64,000 nt of DNA, taken from assembly GCA_037179515.1 (NCBI GenBank), contig JAXCGZ010020992.1:1-64000 (forward strand), in the 5' to 3' direction. The notes beneath the pieces are model-generated. The model did no database searches, was not told the DNA's origin, and saw only the letters and a list, made by a program, of their open reading frames with translations. Of this stretch, positions 30,231 to 43,012 are shown in pieces (the stretch's first letter is position 1; every line of letters starts with the position of its first letter). The translations under genes and the position numbers were made by a program. This stretch comes from Halocaridina rubra (taxonomy: Eukaryota > Arthropoda > Malacostraca > Decapoda > Atyidae).

Positions 30231-33200
30231 TCATACCCACCCTACCTCTGTCATATGTCTATCTAATCTACATTTGAAGGTGTCTAAGGTATTGGCATTT
30301 ACTATCCTACTAGGAAGCTTGTTCCATGCATCAGCTACTCTATTACCAAACCAATTTTTACCAATTTCCCTTCTGAACCTAAATTTATCAAGCTTAAATC
30401 CATTATTACGAGTTCTGGTTTGATCATGAATTTTTAAAACTTTATTAATATCTCCCTTGTTAATCCCTTTAAACCATTTATACACTTCAATCATATCCCC
30501 CCTAACTCTTCGCCTCTCCAGAGAATGTAGATTAAGTTTTTTTAATCTGTCCTCATATGGTAGATTTCTGATATTGTGTATCATCTTGGTCATTCTTCGC
30601 TGCACTCTCTCCAAGGATTCAATTTCCATTCTATAATAGGGTGACCAGAATTGCACAGCATAATCTAAATGGGGCCTAACTAATGCAAGATAGAGCTGCA
30701 AAATAACTTTTTCCGTCCTGTTGCTAACACTTCTTGAGATAAATCCTAAAATTCTGTTTGCTTTATTTCTGACTGCTGTGCATTGCTCTCTTGGCTTAAG
30801 ACTCCTACTCACAAGAACTCCCAAATCCCTTTCACACTGAGAACTCATGATTTCATGGTTATTTAGCTTATAACTAGTATTGTCTTTTATAGTACCCATT
30901 TTAACTACTTTACATTTTTCAACATTAAATTCCATTTGCCATTTGTCCGACCATTCAGATAATCTATTTAGATCTTCCTGTAAAGCATGAATGTCTTCTT
31001 TTCCATTTATAATTCTACCTATTTTAGTGTCGTCTGCGAATTTACTTAGGTTACTACTGATATCCGAATCCAGATCATTTAGATATACGATGAATAATAG
31101 GGGACCCAGTACCGAGCCTTGTGGTACCCCGCTAGTAACCGAGCCCCACTCCGATTACTCTCCATTTATGCAAACCCTCTGTTTTCTGTCTTTTAACCAT
31201 TGTTTGATCCATCTGAGCACAGCTCCTCCTATACCATGAGCTTCCAGCTTTTTAACTAATCTTTTGTGAGGAACTCTATCAAAAGCTTTGCTAAAATCTA
31301 GATATATTGTATCATATTCTTTGCCACAATCTACTGCCTCGTAAACTTCTGAATAAAAAGACAGTAAGTTTGTAAGGCACGAAAAACCCTTAAGAAACCC
31401 GTGTTGTGAAAGTTTTATCAGTCTGTGAAATTCTAGATGTGCCCTTATTTTAGTTGCAATTATGGATTCTAGAATCTTACCCACTGTTGACATTAAACTT
31501 ACCGGCGTATAATTATTCTTTTTAACTCGTTCTCCTTTTTTAAATATTAGTACCACATCTGCCAATTTCCACTCCATGGGTACCGATCCTAATTTTATTG
31601 AATTATTAAATAATGCAGTTAGAGGACAACTAAGCTCTTCCTTGCATTCCTTTAATATTCTAGCATATATTCCATCAGGTCCCGGAGATTTATGAGCCTT
31701 TAATTTATCTATTTCTTTTATTACCTCCTCTCTCGTAATATTTATTAAAGTAAGTATATTATTGGGACTGTCTCTGTAAATGGATTCTACTTCCGGAATA
31801 TTTTCCAAGTTTTCATTGGTAAATACAGATAAGAAATAATCATTTAAACATGTACACATCACTTTATCGTCATCTGTGATATGGCCATTGGCTACTTCAG
31901 TTGGTTCGACTTTTTCCTTAAATTTTGTTTGATAATGTTGATAAAACCCTTTAGGATTTTCTTTAGCTTCTCCTGCTATTCTAACTTCGTATTTTCTTTT
32001 CGACTCTCTAACTATCTTTTTAACTTCCCTGTTTAACTGTATATATTGCTGCTTCACCTGCTCTTCACCTCTTTTTAGTTTCCTGTATATTCCTCTTTTA
32101 ATACCTATAAGATTCTTTATTCTATTGTTCATCCATTTAGGGTCAATTTTTCTTGATCTGCAATGTTTCATGGGAATATAGTCTCTCTGACTATTCTTCA
32201 GAGTCATGACAAAATTGTTATATTCCTCATCCAAATTTATATTAACTGACGGACTGCTGTTCTTTCCTGTGAGAGAATTTAATGTATTGATCTTATCTTG
32301 TGATAATCCTTGGCATGTGGTAGTCAAATCTCGGGGTAATCTGCTACCTGCGACCTGACCAGCTGGATTAACTACCCACATCTGTACCCCAGAAATCCCT
32401 TCCCATACCTCATTAGATAATTTAGCTTTTAAGCCCTCGAAATCTCCTGCTCTAAAGTTTGGAACAATATTCTTATTTTCCTTTATAGTTTCCTTGAAAA
32501 TTATGTTAAATCTAATGGAATCATGGTCACTGTTGCCCAATTTTTCACCAACTTCTAAATTTGTAACCATATTCTTTCTATTACTAAGAACTAAATCTAG
32601 TATATTCACCCCCCGTGTTGCTTCAAGTACATGCTGAGAAAGGAAATTGTCTTCTACTACTTCCGAAAACTCCTTAGAGCTACTATCACCTGTTATGGTT
32701 TCCCAGTTAATATTTCTAAAATTAAAATCGCCTACAATGCAAACTCTATTTGACCTGGTTACTTTAGAAATTTCATCGTATATAACTTGCGACTTTATAT
32801 TATCTAGATCAGGTGGTCTGTAGACTACTCCTACAACTAGACTTTCTATATTATTTTTAATTTCAACCCATAAGGTTTCTGAATTTAGATTTGTCTTAAT
32901 TCCAGACTTAATGCAGCTTCTGAGGCTATCTTTAATATACATAATTACCCCTCCCCCTCTTCTATCTGCACTGCGATCAGCATTATAAAGTTTATATCCT
33001 GTAATTATGTACTCAGCTTTAAGGTGTTTGCTTTCTAAATTAATCCAACTTTCACTAATGCATATTATATCCGGTCTCTCACTACATACTATGGCTCTCA
33101 GTTCTTCTATCTTGTTACCTAAACTATGGCTATTTGTATAATATACTTTTAAAATTTCTCCAGGTTTACCCCTCTTGTGGCTATTCTTTTTGTTAATATT

Positions 33201-33302
33201 TGTTCTATGTAACAAATGGTTATTATCCTTAGACTCCCAGTTATTTGATCCACTATTTACTGAACCCTTACTGACTAATTTCTCTGCACAAGTATTATTC
33301 AT
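30231..33302 (-). pseudogene. Family A ORF2: endonuclease-RT with one premature stop
   Basis: One frame from the first ATG at 33302 (open to 33323) to the stop at 30231, about 1020 residues, interrupted once by TAA at 31157-31155. There the nested copy has AAA (Lys) in ...CINGE-K-SEWGS. Endonuclease motifs: YTNSHSLGNK, CISESWI, VGDFNFRNINW and GNSDHDSIRF. RT: FKKGERVKKNNY-(T)-PVSL, where the usual Arg is replaced by Thr; YLDFSKAFDRVP; GVPQGSVLGPLLFIVYLNDL; FADDTKIG with Asp-Asp at 31029-31034 (complement). The C-terminus ends DRHMTEVGWV. ORF1's stop (33319-33317) lies 15 nt before the ORF2 ATG, fitting stop-reinitiation. It is inactive unless the stop is read through. Confidence 0.92.
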
Positions 33303-34041
33303 TTCATTATTTGTATCTAACAAAACCCCCCTACCTCTCTGTCTATCATACCAGCCAATACCGAGACACCTGAATTAGAAAGATGCACTCCATCCCTTGC
33401 ATACATATGCTTACGACTAGTGAAGTGATCCCACCCGTCTATAAAACCTATATTATTCTCCCGACAGAAGACTTCCATCCTAGCATTTACTCCTATAGCT
33501 CGAGACCACCACTCTGAACTTTGGCTAAGCCTAGGGAGAATACCACACATCACAGGAACTGCACCCCTTTTCCTGATCTTATCCAGGGCTTGTCTATACA
33601 ACCTAATCAGCTCTTCACTTCTACCATCCTGCACGTCATTTCCACCAGCTATCAAACAAACAACATCTTTTTTCTCAATCCAGCTATTTATTGACTCACC
33701 CACCTTCTTCATACCTGCTCCAGGGAAAAAATATTTTCCTCTAACTCTATGCCTGAGTTTCCTGTCTACATATCTGCATAGTGAATCCCCTACAATTACC
33801 AGAGAACGAGACTTATCCGGAGGATGGGTTACTCCGACCTTGGGAGACTTACCTAGGCTCTTGACCTGAGAGCTTTTCCCACTTCCATTTCTACGATCGC
33901 TAGTACACCTATCTGACTCTATGGGTCCTGAAGAATTACTGCCGCCACTGTCACATTCATCTCTAAGTGAACTAAATGAATTAGCAACTTGTAGTCGAAA
34001 AGTATAATTTTTCTTAAGAACCATCTTCGTTGAACCCTTAT

Positions 34042-35525
34042 ATTTAAAAAAGGAGAACGTGTTAAAAAGAATAATTATAGGCCGGTAAGTTTAACGTCAA
34101 CAGTGGGTAAGATTCTAGAATCCATAATTGCAAATAAAATAAGGGCACATCTAGAATTACACAGACTGATAAAACTTTCACAACACGGGTTTCTTAAGGG
34201 TTTTTCGTGCCTTACAAACTTACTGTCTTTTTATTCAGAAGTTTACGAGGCAGTAGATTGTGGCAAAGAATATGATACAATATATCTAGATTTTAGCAAA
34301 GCTTTTGATAGAGTTCCTCACAAAAGATTAGTTAAAAAGCTGGAAGCTCATGGTATAGGAGGAGCTGTGCTCAGATGGATCAAACAATGGTTAAAAGACA
34401 GAAAACAGAGGGTTTGCATAAATGGAGAGAAATCAGAGTGGGGCTCGGTTACAAGCGGGGTACCACAAGGCTCGGTACTGGGTCCTCTATTATTCATCGT
34501 ATATCTAAATGATCTGGATTCGGATATCAGTAGTAACCTAAGTAAATTCGCAGACGACACTAAAATAGGTAGAACTATAAATGGAAAAGAAGACATTCAT
34601 GCTTTACAGGAAGATCTAAATAGATTATCTGAATGGTCGGACAAATGGCAAATGGAATTTAATGTTGAAAAATGTAAAGTAGTTAAAATGGGTACTATAA
34701 AAGACAATACTAGTTATAAGCTAAATAACCATGAAATCATGAGTTCTCAGTGTGAAAGGGATTTGGGAGTTCTTGTGAGTAGTAGTCTTAAGCCAAGAGA
34801 GCAATGCACAGCAGTCAGAAATAAAGCAAACAGAATTTTAGGATTTATCTCAAGAAGCGTTAGCAATAGGACGGAAAAAGTTATTTTGCAGCTCTATCTT
34901 GCATTAGTTAGACCCCATTTAGATTATGCTGTGCAATTCTGGTCACCCTATTATAGAATGGAAATTGAATCCTTGGAGAGAGTGCAACGAAGAATGACCA
35001 AGATGATACACAATATCAGAAATCTACCATATGAGGACAGATTAAAAAAACTTAATCTACATTCTCTAGAGAGGCGAAGAGTTAGGGGGGATATGATTGA
35101 AGTGTATAAATGGTTTAAAGGGATTAACAAGGGAGATATTAATAAAGTTTTAAAAATTCATGATCAAACCAGAACTCGTAATAATGGATTTAAGCTTGAT
35201 AAATTTAGGTTCAGAAGGGAAATTGGTAAAAATTGGTTTGGTAATAGAGTAGCTGATGCATGGAACAAGCTTCCTAGTAGGATAGTAAATGCCAATACCT
35301 TAGACACCTTCAAATGTAGATTAGATAGACATATGACAGAGGTAGGGTGGGTATGAATAGGTTAGTGCTTATTAGAAAAATCATAAAAAGAAAAACAGAA
35401 TAAATAAGTAGAGTAGAATAGAATAGGTTAGACATGCTGAAAATACAATTAAAAAATGGAGCTGCCTCGTGTGTGCCAGTAGGCATGTTGCAGTGTCCTC
35501 TATTCTTATGTTCTTATGTTCTTAT
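34042..35525 (+). mobile_element. Nested family A copy, 5'-truncated, plus strand
   Basis: Homology to the family starts at ATATTTAAAAAAGG (34040) in the RT region and ends in about three TTCTTATG octamers at 35500-35525. Candidate target duplication CTTAT (34037-34041 and 35521-35525). It is antisense to the element it interrupts, giving an inverted repeat of about 1.5-kb arms (30072-31560 against 34040-35525) with a loop of about 2.5 kb. Confidence 0.93.
34043..35356 (+). pseudogene. Family A RT fragment, open but without N-terminus
   Basis: Open from the truncation point to TGA at 35354-35356: FKKGERVKKNNYRPVSLTS, then TIYLDFSKAFDRVP, GVPQGSVLGPLLFIVYLNDL, FADDTKIG and the C-terminal domain through DRHMTEVGWV. 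All RT palm motifs are intact, including the Arg of YRPVSL that the host copy lost. The endonuclease and ORF1 were never copied, so it is dead on arrival despite its good frame. It is the best local reference for the RT of this family. Confidence 0.92.
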
Positions 35526-35895
35526 TCACAACTTTCCAGTCGTCTTCACTATTCAATTGTCCCTTCCTGGTTAACACCTCTACCTTACCTCTCAGATCCC
35601 TGTTCTCCTCTGCTAAGGATCTGACCTCCTGCCTGACTGCGGCCAACTCATTTCTTAAATTAAAAATGAGTTTGCTTGCGTCAGACGAGGACAAATCCCC
35701 AGCATAGCCACAAACAGCACCAACAATGACACCACCACCAACACCACTACCACTAACACCACCAGCACAAAGAACACCACCACTCTCCATTGTACTAAGT
35801 ATGGTCAAGACTAGAGCTACTGGAAGCACTTCCTCACTGGATGAACCCATATATATATTATTTTTTTCCCCTTGAAAATTGTATATCATCTTCAT

Positions 35896-36365
35896 CTGAT
35901 AATTGTAACATTTCGAAGAAATAAAGATATTAACGATTTTGAGAAGCTTTTCTAGAGATAATTATTGTTAATTACTGTCAATGTCATGAAGTTTATAATT
36001 ACAATATATTTTGAGTTTGAAATTTAAAATAATGATACTTAAGTCCTTTTATATCGTTTATTAAGAGAGGATAATCGTAAATTTTGTTGATAGTAGTAGA
36101 GATAAATAAATAAAAGTAAGAAAATTCTCTTGAGATATCAGCTTTAGTGTAAAATATTTTTAGTTTATAATGCTTGTTAAGCTTCCAAGAGTTTCATATT
36201 TTATTAAATATAATTATCACATATGATTGTAGAATTTAGTTTGGCCATGGCACAGCCGCCCATTGAAAGACTACGACTGAAGGTATTAGGATGCACCTAG
36301 GACTGGTCCAGACAGTTCCGGGTTGAGTCTTCCTTCAGGACGGTTCTTTCCTCATGCATAACTCT
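35896..36365. other. No recognisable gene
   Basis: AT-rich flank between LINE A and LINE C. 36240-36365 is more GC-rich (GGCACAGCCGCCCATTG, GACTGGTCCAGACAGTTCCG) and may be the 5' UTR of LINE C. Confidence 0.4.
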
Positions 36366-39300
36366 ACACTGAATATTCTGGCGTATTCATTACACATCTC
36401 TTGCTGTTCCGTTACATTTGACAAGTCACAACATTCTCCACATCTGTCTCTTTTTCTCTCTTTTTTCCTCACATTTGTTTTTACTTATGGAAGGTCCAAA
36501 GCTAATGGCCCCCAGTACCTGGCAAAGAATCTCCGGAGATCATGTTGACTCCACTATTGGCTTAAGGGCAGACACGCCTGGTGGTAGTAATGGTTCTACC
36601 CTTAACCTTGCACCTCCCAATAGATCTGCTTCTTTCACTCTTCACTATTCTAACATTCGTGGGCTGAACTCTAATCTTTCGTCTGTGGAACAGGACTTGG
36701 GCACTTTCCTCCCTAACCTCCTCCTCCTATCTGAAACCCAGTTGTCTATACATGCTTCCACTGATCCATTTCAAATCTCTCACTATAATTTGCATACTCA
36801 TTTTCGTTCCAAAGGTGGGGTCTGTGCCTACTGCAACATTAACACTCCTACTGCGAGGCACATGGACCTTGAATCTCCCGACTTTGATGTTCTCTGGCTA
36901 AAAGTTTATCTTGCCACTACCACTATCTTCCTTTGCTTATGCTACTGTTATCCAAACTCTACCGAGTTTGCGTCTTTCTTTGAATATTTGTCCTCATGCC
37001 ATGAGTCCTTGCTATCTTCTCACCCACATGCCGAAGTTCTCTACATTGAAGACTTTAATGTACACCACAGTGAGTGGCTTCATTCCTTTCATTCCTCTCA
37101 CACTGATGTGGGAGGAAGTGAGGCCCTTGCTTTCTCTATTACTCACGATCTGGAGCAAATAATCAAACATCCTACTCGTGTTCCTGATTGTCATGAACAT
37201 GCAGCAAACACTCTTGACCTGTTGTTTACTTCTAATCCTTCAAACTACTTCTATTCTGTTATTTCCCCTCTTGGTAAATCTGACCACTCTATGATATCAG
37301 TTTCTTCCATTTTTGCCCCCCCCCCTCAACCAATCCCTCCTACTCAGTGCTGCCTTTGGCACTTTGAGCGTACTCAACATGAAAATTTGCGTAACTTCCT
37401 CTTTGACTTCCCATGGGATGACTACTGCTTTTGGTCCCGCAACCCTGATCAGGTAGCTCTAAAAGTTGCCGAGATCATAACTGCGGAAATGGAGGCGTAC
37501 ATCCCCTCTTCTAAAAAAACTTTCTCTCCCCCTAAACCTTGGTTTGATCATGCCTGCTCCATGGCTATCCAGGCCCAATGTAACTCGCTCTGCTTTTATT
37601 GTAGCTAGGAATCACTGTACTACTCATATTCGAAGGTCTAAGGCTTCATTTATTAGAAGGAAAGTTGATGACCTTAACTTCTCCCACTGATAAATGCTTC
37701 TGCTCCTTAGCCAAAAACCTCTCCAATAATTTCTGTAATTCAAGCTTTCCTCCTCTCATTTGTTCTGATGGTTCTATAGCTTGCTCTCCCACTGACAAAG
37801 CCTCTCTCTTTGGCTATCATTTTTCTGCCAACTCTTCTATAAACGATTCCAGAGCACCTGTTCCTCAATCTTTACCCCTCTCTAACCCTATGCCCTCCCT
37901 TATCCTTTCTTCACGCAAGTTCATAAGGTTCTTCGCTTGCTAAAGACGAACAAGGCATCTGGTCCCGATGGTATCCCTGCAAGGTTCCTTAAGGAGTTTG
38001 CAGATGAACTGGCTTCTGTGCTTTGCCTTCTTTTTCATCTCATTCTGTCAATCAGAATCTATCCTTCATCTTGGAAGAACAAGATTCTGTTGGCCAAACT
38101 CCCTGCCTATGGCTTTACCCTTCTTTCTGTTCTCTGATTTCCAGTTTTCTTAATGACCGTTTTATATCTGTAGTTGTTGATGGCGCGGCATCTAGCCCTT
38201 TCTCTGAACGAGTGGTGTTCCACAGGGCTCTGTTCTTTCATCAATGATCTTCTACAATTCCCATCTCCCTCTCTTCTTCATACCTTTGCTGATGATTCTA
38301 CCCTCCACTTTTCCTCTGCCTTTTCTTCACAACCTTCATTTGTTACTCGTAATCAGTCTCGTATCACTCTTTCTTCTACTCTCAACTCTGATTTGCAGAG
38401 GGTATCTAAGTGGGGCACTCAAAATTTAGTTCAATTCAATGCCTCTAAGACGCATTTTCTGGCTATCTCTTTATCTTCATCTCCTCCTGATAACCCTGTT
38501 GTCTTCGAAACTAACGAAATTTACCCTCTTAATTTTATCAACATATTAGGAATCCATATAGCCTCTAACTTGTGTTGGAGGAATCACATAATCCATATTT
38601 CTAAATCTTCATCCAAAAAATTGGGGGTATTGTTTTGTTTTCATCATTACTTCTCCTCTTTTCAGTTACTTAAAATTTATAAGCGTCTTATCCGTCCCTG
38701 CTAAGAATACTGCTCACACATCTGGGGTGCTTCCTCTTATACTTATCTTCTTGATAGGATTGAATCTATAGCAGTCAGACTCATTAATGATCCTTCTCTT
38801 ACTTCTAATCTAGATTCTCTCTCTCTTCGCCATAAGGTATCTTCCCTTTCTCTTTTCTATTGCTACTACTTCCATCGCTGCTCTGATGAGTTGGCGAGTT
38901 GCATCCCTCCCCCACTGCCGAGGCCGCTAATACTCGCTAAGCAGCCTCATCTCACAGGTACTGTGTGGAGATTTGTAGCTCGCGGATTGGTCATCGCAGT
39001 GACTATTTCTTCTCATTTACCTCCAGACTCTGGAACTCTCTTCCTCCTTCTGTCTTTCCTAATTCTTATGACCTTTCATCCTTCAAAAAGCAGATCTATC
39101 GTCATCTCAGGGCCTAGTCCTCCATATCTCTGGGTCCTCTGTGCTTTGACTGTTTTTTTTGTCTATCGTTTCCCTTTGTGCCTGCTGGCTAGTACAGTGG
39201 TAACGCGCCGGCTTCGCATTCACGAGGTCGAAAGATCGGTCCCCGTCCAAGACCGAGAGTTTAAGCTGTTTACTGGCAGGAACTGCTGTGGTTGGACATC

Positions 39301-39499
39301 ACAGTGGGGGGTTGGGGCTTGCCCTGGCTGACGAATACCCATTGTAATGAAATGGAAATAAAGTTTATTTGTGTGACATTACCTCATCTCTGCCTTGTCC
39401 TTAAACTTTTGTTTACCTTTGTCTTGGTATTTTCTCGTGCCCAGGCCTTTATTGATGAGGGCAGTTTCTGCCTGTCCCGGTGTCACACTAATAAAAAAG
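36366..39499 (+). pseudogene. LINE family C, decayed endonuclease-RT element
   Basis: The endonuclease region (36481-37608) is open: LHYSNIRGLNSN, LLLSETQLS, DFNVHHSEW (preceded by Glu instead of the usual Gly), NTLDLLFTSNPSNY and LGKSDHSMISV. RT pieces follow: KTNKASGPDGIPARFLKEFADELA (37937), KLPAYGF, GVPQGSVL (38217), FADDSTLHFSSA (about 38290). The end reads RLWNSLPPSVFP..YDLSSFKKQIYRHLRA near 39020-39110. Internal deletions remove the blocks between SSWK and LAKLPAYGF at about 38080 (including the first catalytic Asp) and a few residues after GVPQGSVL. The 3' end has GTGCCCAGGCC..GGGCAG..GGTGTCACAC and an A-rich tail. A SINE is nested at 39181. The clade is uncertain (Jockey superfamily); similar proteins are common in decapods. 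Confidence 0.85.
39181..39367 (+). mobile_element. tRNA-derived SINE, copy 2, inside LINE C
   Basis: Nearly identical to 19850-20034, including A box TAGTACAGTGG (39190-39200), B box AGATCGGTCCC (39233-39243) and the 3' end ATGGAAATAAAGTTTA. Flanked by a candidate 6-bp target duplication, TTTGTG (39175-39180 and 39368-39373). It lacks the (ATT)n expansion of copy 1. It interrupts the 3' UTR of LINE C. Confidence 0.9.
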
Positions 39500-40718
<1,219 letters not shown>

Positions 40719-40721
<3 letters not shown>

Positions 40722-42150
40722 GACTGCAGGAAGTCGAATAGTAAAAGAGACTGACCAAAATAAATTGATTTAAAATAAGCATTATTATGGAATATAAGTA
40801 TTGAACTTTGTTCTTGCCTCAAAATGCCAGTATCATTTGTATATTTACTGTTATAGCTGATTTAGTATTTTTATATCTATCTTTATTATTCTTATTATGA
40901 TCATGATTATTATTATTGTTATGATTATTACATTGGCTGTTATTGTTGTTATCACTCCATGGCCCTTTTGCTAATTATCAATTTTGTAATGCTATCAGTA
41001 GTAACAAAATTATTTGTATTTTTTATTTTCAATTCATCCTTTTATGCTACTGTAGTCACTGTTAATAAGAGTATTTCCTTAGCGGCTGTTTTCAGCATTT
41101 CATGACTTTTCTTTTTTATATCTATAGTATACTAATTTTATGCATAAGTCACTCAGCTACGTCCTAAATATCTTGGAATAATGATGTAATGGTGTAGACA
41201 TATATTTACAGTTACCACCCTATTCCCAGACATCCCCGGTCTGCAATTTTTTTTTCTCACAAACCAGTCCCTTTTACCCATTGGAGAGATTGCAAGCCCC
41301 TGCGGATGCAGGTAGGTGAAGTATACCCTTTAAGTGCTTACATATGGCCATTGTTTGTATGCAGAGGTCATATCTATTCTCTCTTGCATTTGTAATAGTG
41401 ACATTAGGCCCTAGTTTCCGGCCCTAGTATCTACTCCAGGCTATGTTCATATTGCAGATTTTCAGCTGGAGGGAGATGCACCTTCAGGGGCAAGGTAGCG
41501 TGAGAGTATATTGGTCACAAGACCGCCTCAACAGTTGCAAACACGGTAGGAAGAGGCTCATTACAGATATATCAGCGCCCTTCGTCGTCTGAACCGGTCT
41601 CAGAGAATTTGCGGTTCCTGGGGACAACACCAGACCTGTCCCGGTGCAAAGAGGTGAGGGATGATGGAATCAGGTGTGGGAATAAGCCCAAGACCTAGCA
41701 ATAATGGGTGGGGAGGGAAAGATGGGGAATGAAAAAGAGAGATGAAAAACCCCTATAACTAATATGTCCTACGATAAAGAGAAGGACATGTCCCAAAGGG
41801 CAATAACTTCTATTCGGCCATGTATCCAAAGTGATGAAAATGGGAAGAAAAAGTCCCCACTGTCTTTGTACAAACAGAGTAAAGAAAAACCCTCAGAAAA
41901 TAAATTCCAAGCTGATGAAAATAGGAGGTGAAAAATCCCTATATATACATGAACTTTTGAAAGAGAAACAAATTCCACACTGTCTTTGAAAAATTTTTGA
42001 TGGACATAAAAATTGTAGTGTCTTTAGCTTTTAAGATTTAAGTTAAGAAAGCCTCAATGCCTCCCCTAGAAGTAATAAATAGAGATAGCAAAACTATGTA
42101 CCCTAAGTTTAACATTGTAAGTGTCATTAATGAATAGTTGTCATTCATCA
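40719..42150. other. Unassigned; GC-richer block at 41270-41720
   Basis: 40719-41200 is AT-rich with ATT-type simple sequence. 41270-41720 is clearly less AT-rich and unique in the window (CGCCCTTCGTCGTCTGAACC, GAGGTGAGGGATGATGG). Two loosely similar blocks (GATGAAAATGGGAAG and CACTGTCTTTG at 41830-41870, again at 41910-41985) suggest an old internal duplication. No protein recognised. Confidence 0.4.
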
Positions 42151-42473
42151 ATTGTGAATATTTTTGTACTATGATAATCATTTTTTATTGCTGAATATTT
42201 GCAGAGATCATATCCAACTGTATTTTATATCAGTTGGGTATTATAACCATATTTAATTTAGTTTTTTCTTAAATAATTTCATCACTGATTAGTAGCTATA
42301 TATTGTAATTGCAAATATTTTTGTACTATGATAATCGTTTCTATTGCTGAATATTTGCAGAGATCATATCCAACTGTATTTAATATTTATTGGGTATTAT
42401 AGCCATTATTAATTTAGTTTTTTCTAAAATCATTTTGTCAATGATTAGTAACTATATATTGTAATTGAGAATA
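42151..42473. repeat. Two tandem ~157-bp repeats
   Basis: TTTTTGTACTATGATAATC, GCTGAATATTTGCAGAGATC and TAGTAACTATATATTGTAAT recur at a period of about 157 bp (first unit from 42161, second from 42318), at roughly 90% identity by eye. AT-rich, non-coding. Confidence 0.9.
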
Positions 42474-42798
42474 CTTAATTTTTTTTTCTTTAATTAGAAT
42501 GCTTATTGTAAGGAACATATTTTTCTTTTGTTTGTCTTTTTCAGAAATCAAATGCTCTATATGTATTAAGTCCATTGACAATAAAATTTCTTTCAGAAAA
42601 CATTAGTAAGCATTAAGGAACATAGTAATTTTGATATTCCTTAAAGAAAAGTAATCTGTTTAGATAATTATATGAAATTGTATGTTCTAAGTCATCAGAT
42701 TAGATAGTTTTGCCCTATGATAGGCAAAAAATATAAGATTCTCAATAAATGTTTAAGGCTTCGTCTGAAATATAATATTTCAGAGTGGTGGTGGGGAG

Positions 42799-42935
42799 TG
42801 TCATATAAAAGTACTGTATATAAGAAGTACTATATTAATATAACAAAAGATAGTGAAATAGAAATAGCCCACGTGGTGCTAAGAGGGTCAAGTGGTGTAA
42901 CTGATATTTACCCATGTATTTTCTGGGCAGGATGT
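42799..42935. repeat. Flank L of a duplicated locus, copy 2
   Basis: Matches 9185-9307, with small indels (an extra AAGTGGTGTA segment here). It abuts the 3' tail of the minus-strand family B copy 3. 42474-42798 before it shows nothing recognisable. Confidence 0.85.
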
Positions 42936-43012
42936 GTGATTACCTAATTGTGTTTACGGGAAAGAGCCCAAAGCTCGTATCTTCCCGTCTCCTGATCGGT
43001 TCCATTTTAGAC

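Larger units (their letters stand above)
33317..35895 (-). pseudogene. Family A ORF1: coiled coil plus SGNH hydrolase, split by insertion
   Basis: The N-terminal piece (35895-35521) has a Gly-rich start and a heptad coiled coil (NLRNELAAVRQEVRSLAEEN) and reaches DDWKVVNK. The C-terminal piece (34039-33317) has a Ser-rich linker and an SGNH/GDSL-esterase fold: VGDSLCRY (Ser), IAGGNDVQ (Asn) and RDGVHLSNSG (Asp and His). All four diagnostic blocks are present. Esterase-bearing ORF1 is known in some CR1-clade LINEs; its role may be lipid or membrane association, but that is unsettled. The pieces are separated by the nested copy. Across the junction both edges share CTTAT, and the Lys codon CTT (complement) continues in frame into Gly-Ser-Thr-Lys, so the gene was intact when hit. 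Confidence 0.88.

Noticed and set aside
41453..41497. Small internal exon between TTGCAG and a GTAGCG donor
   Set aside because: The donor is weak, the peptide is not recognisable and no partner exon is visible.
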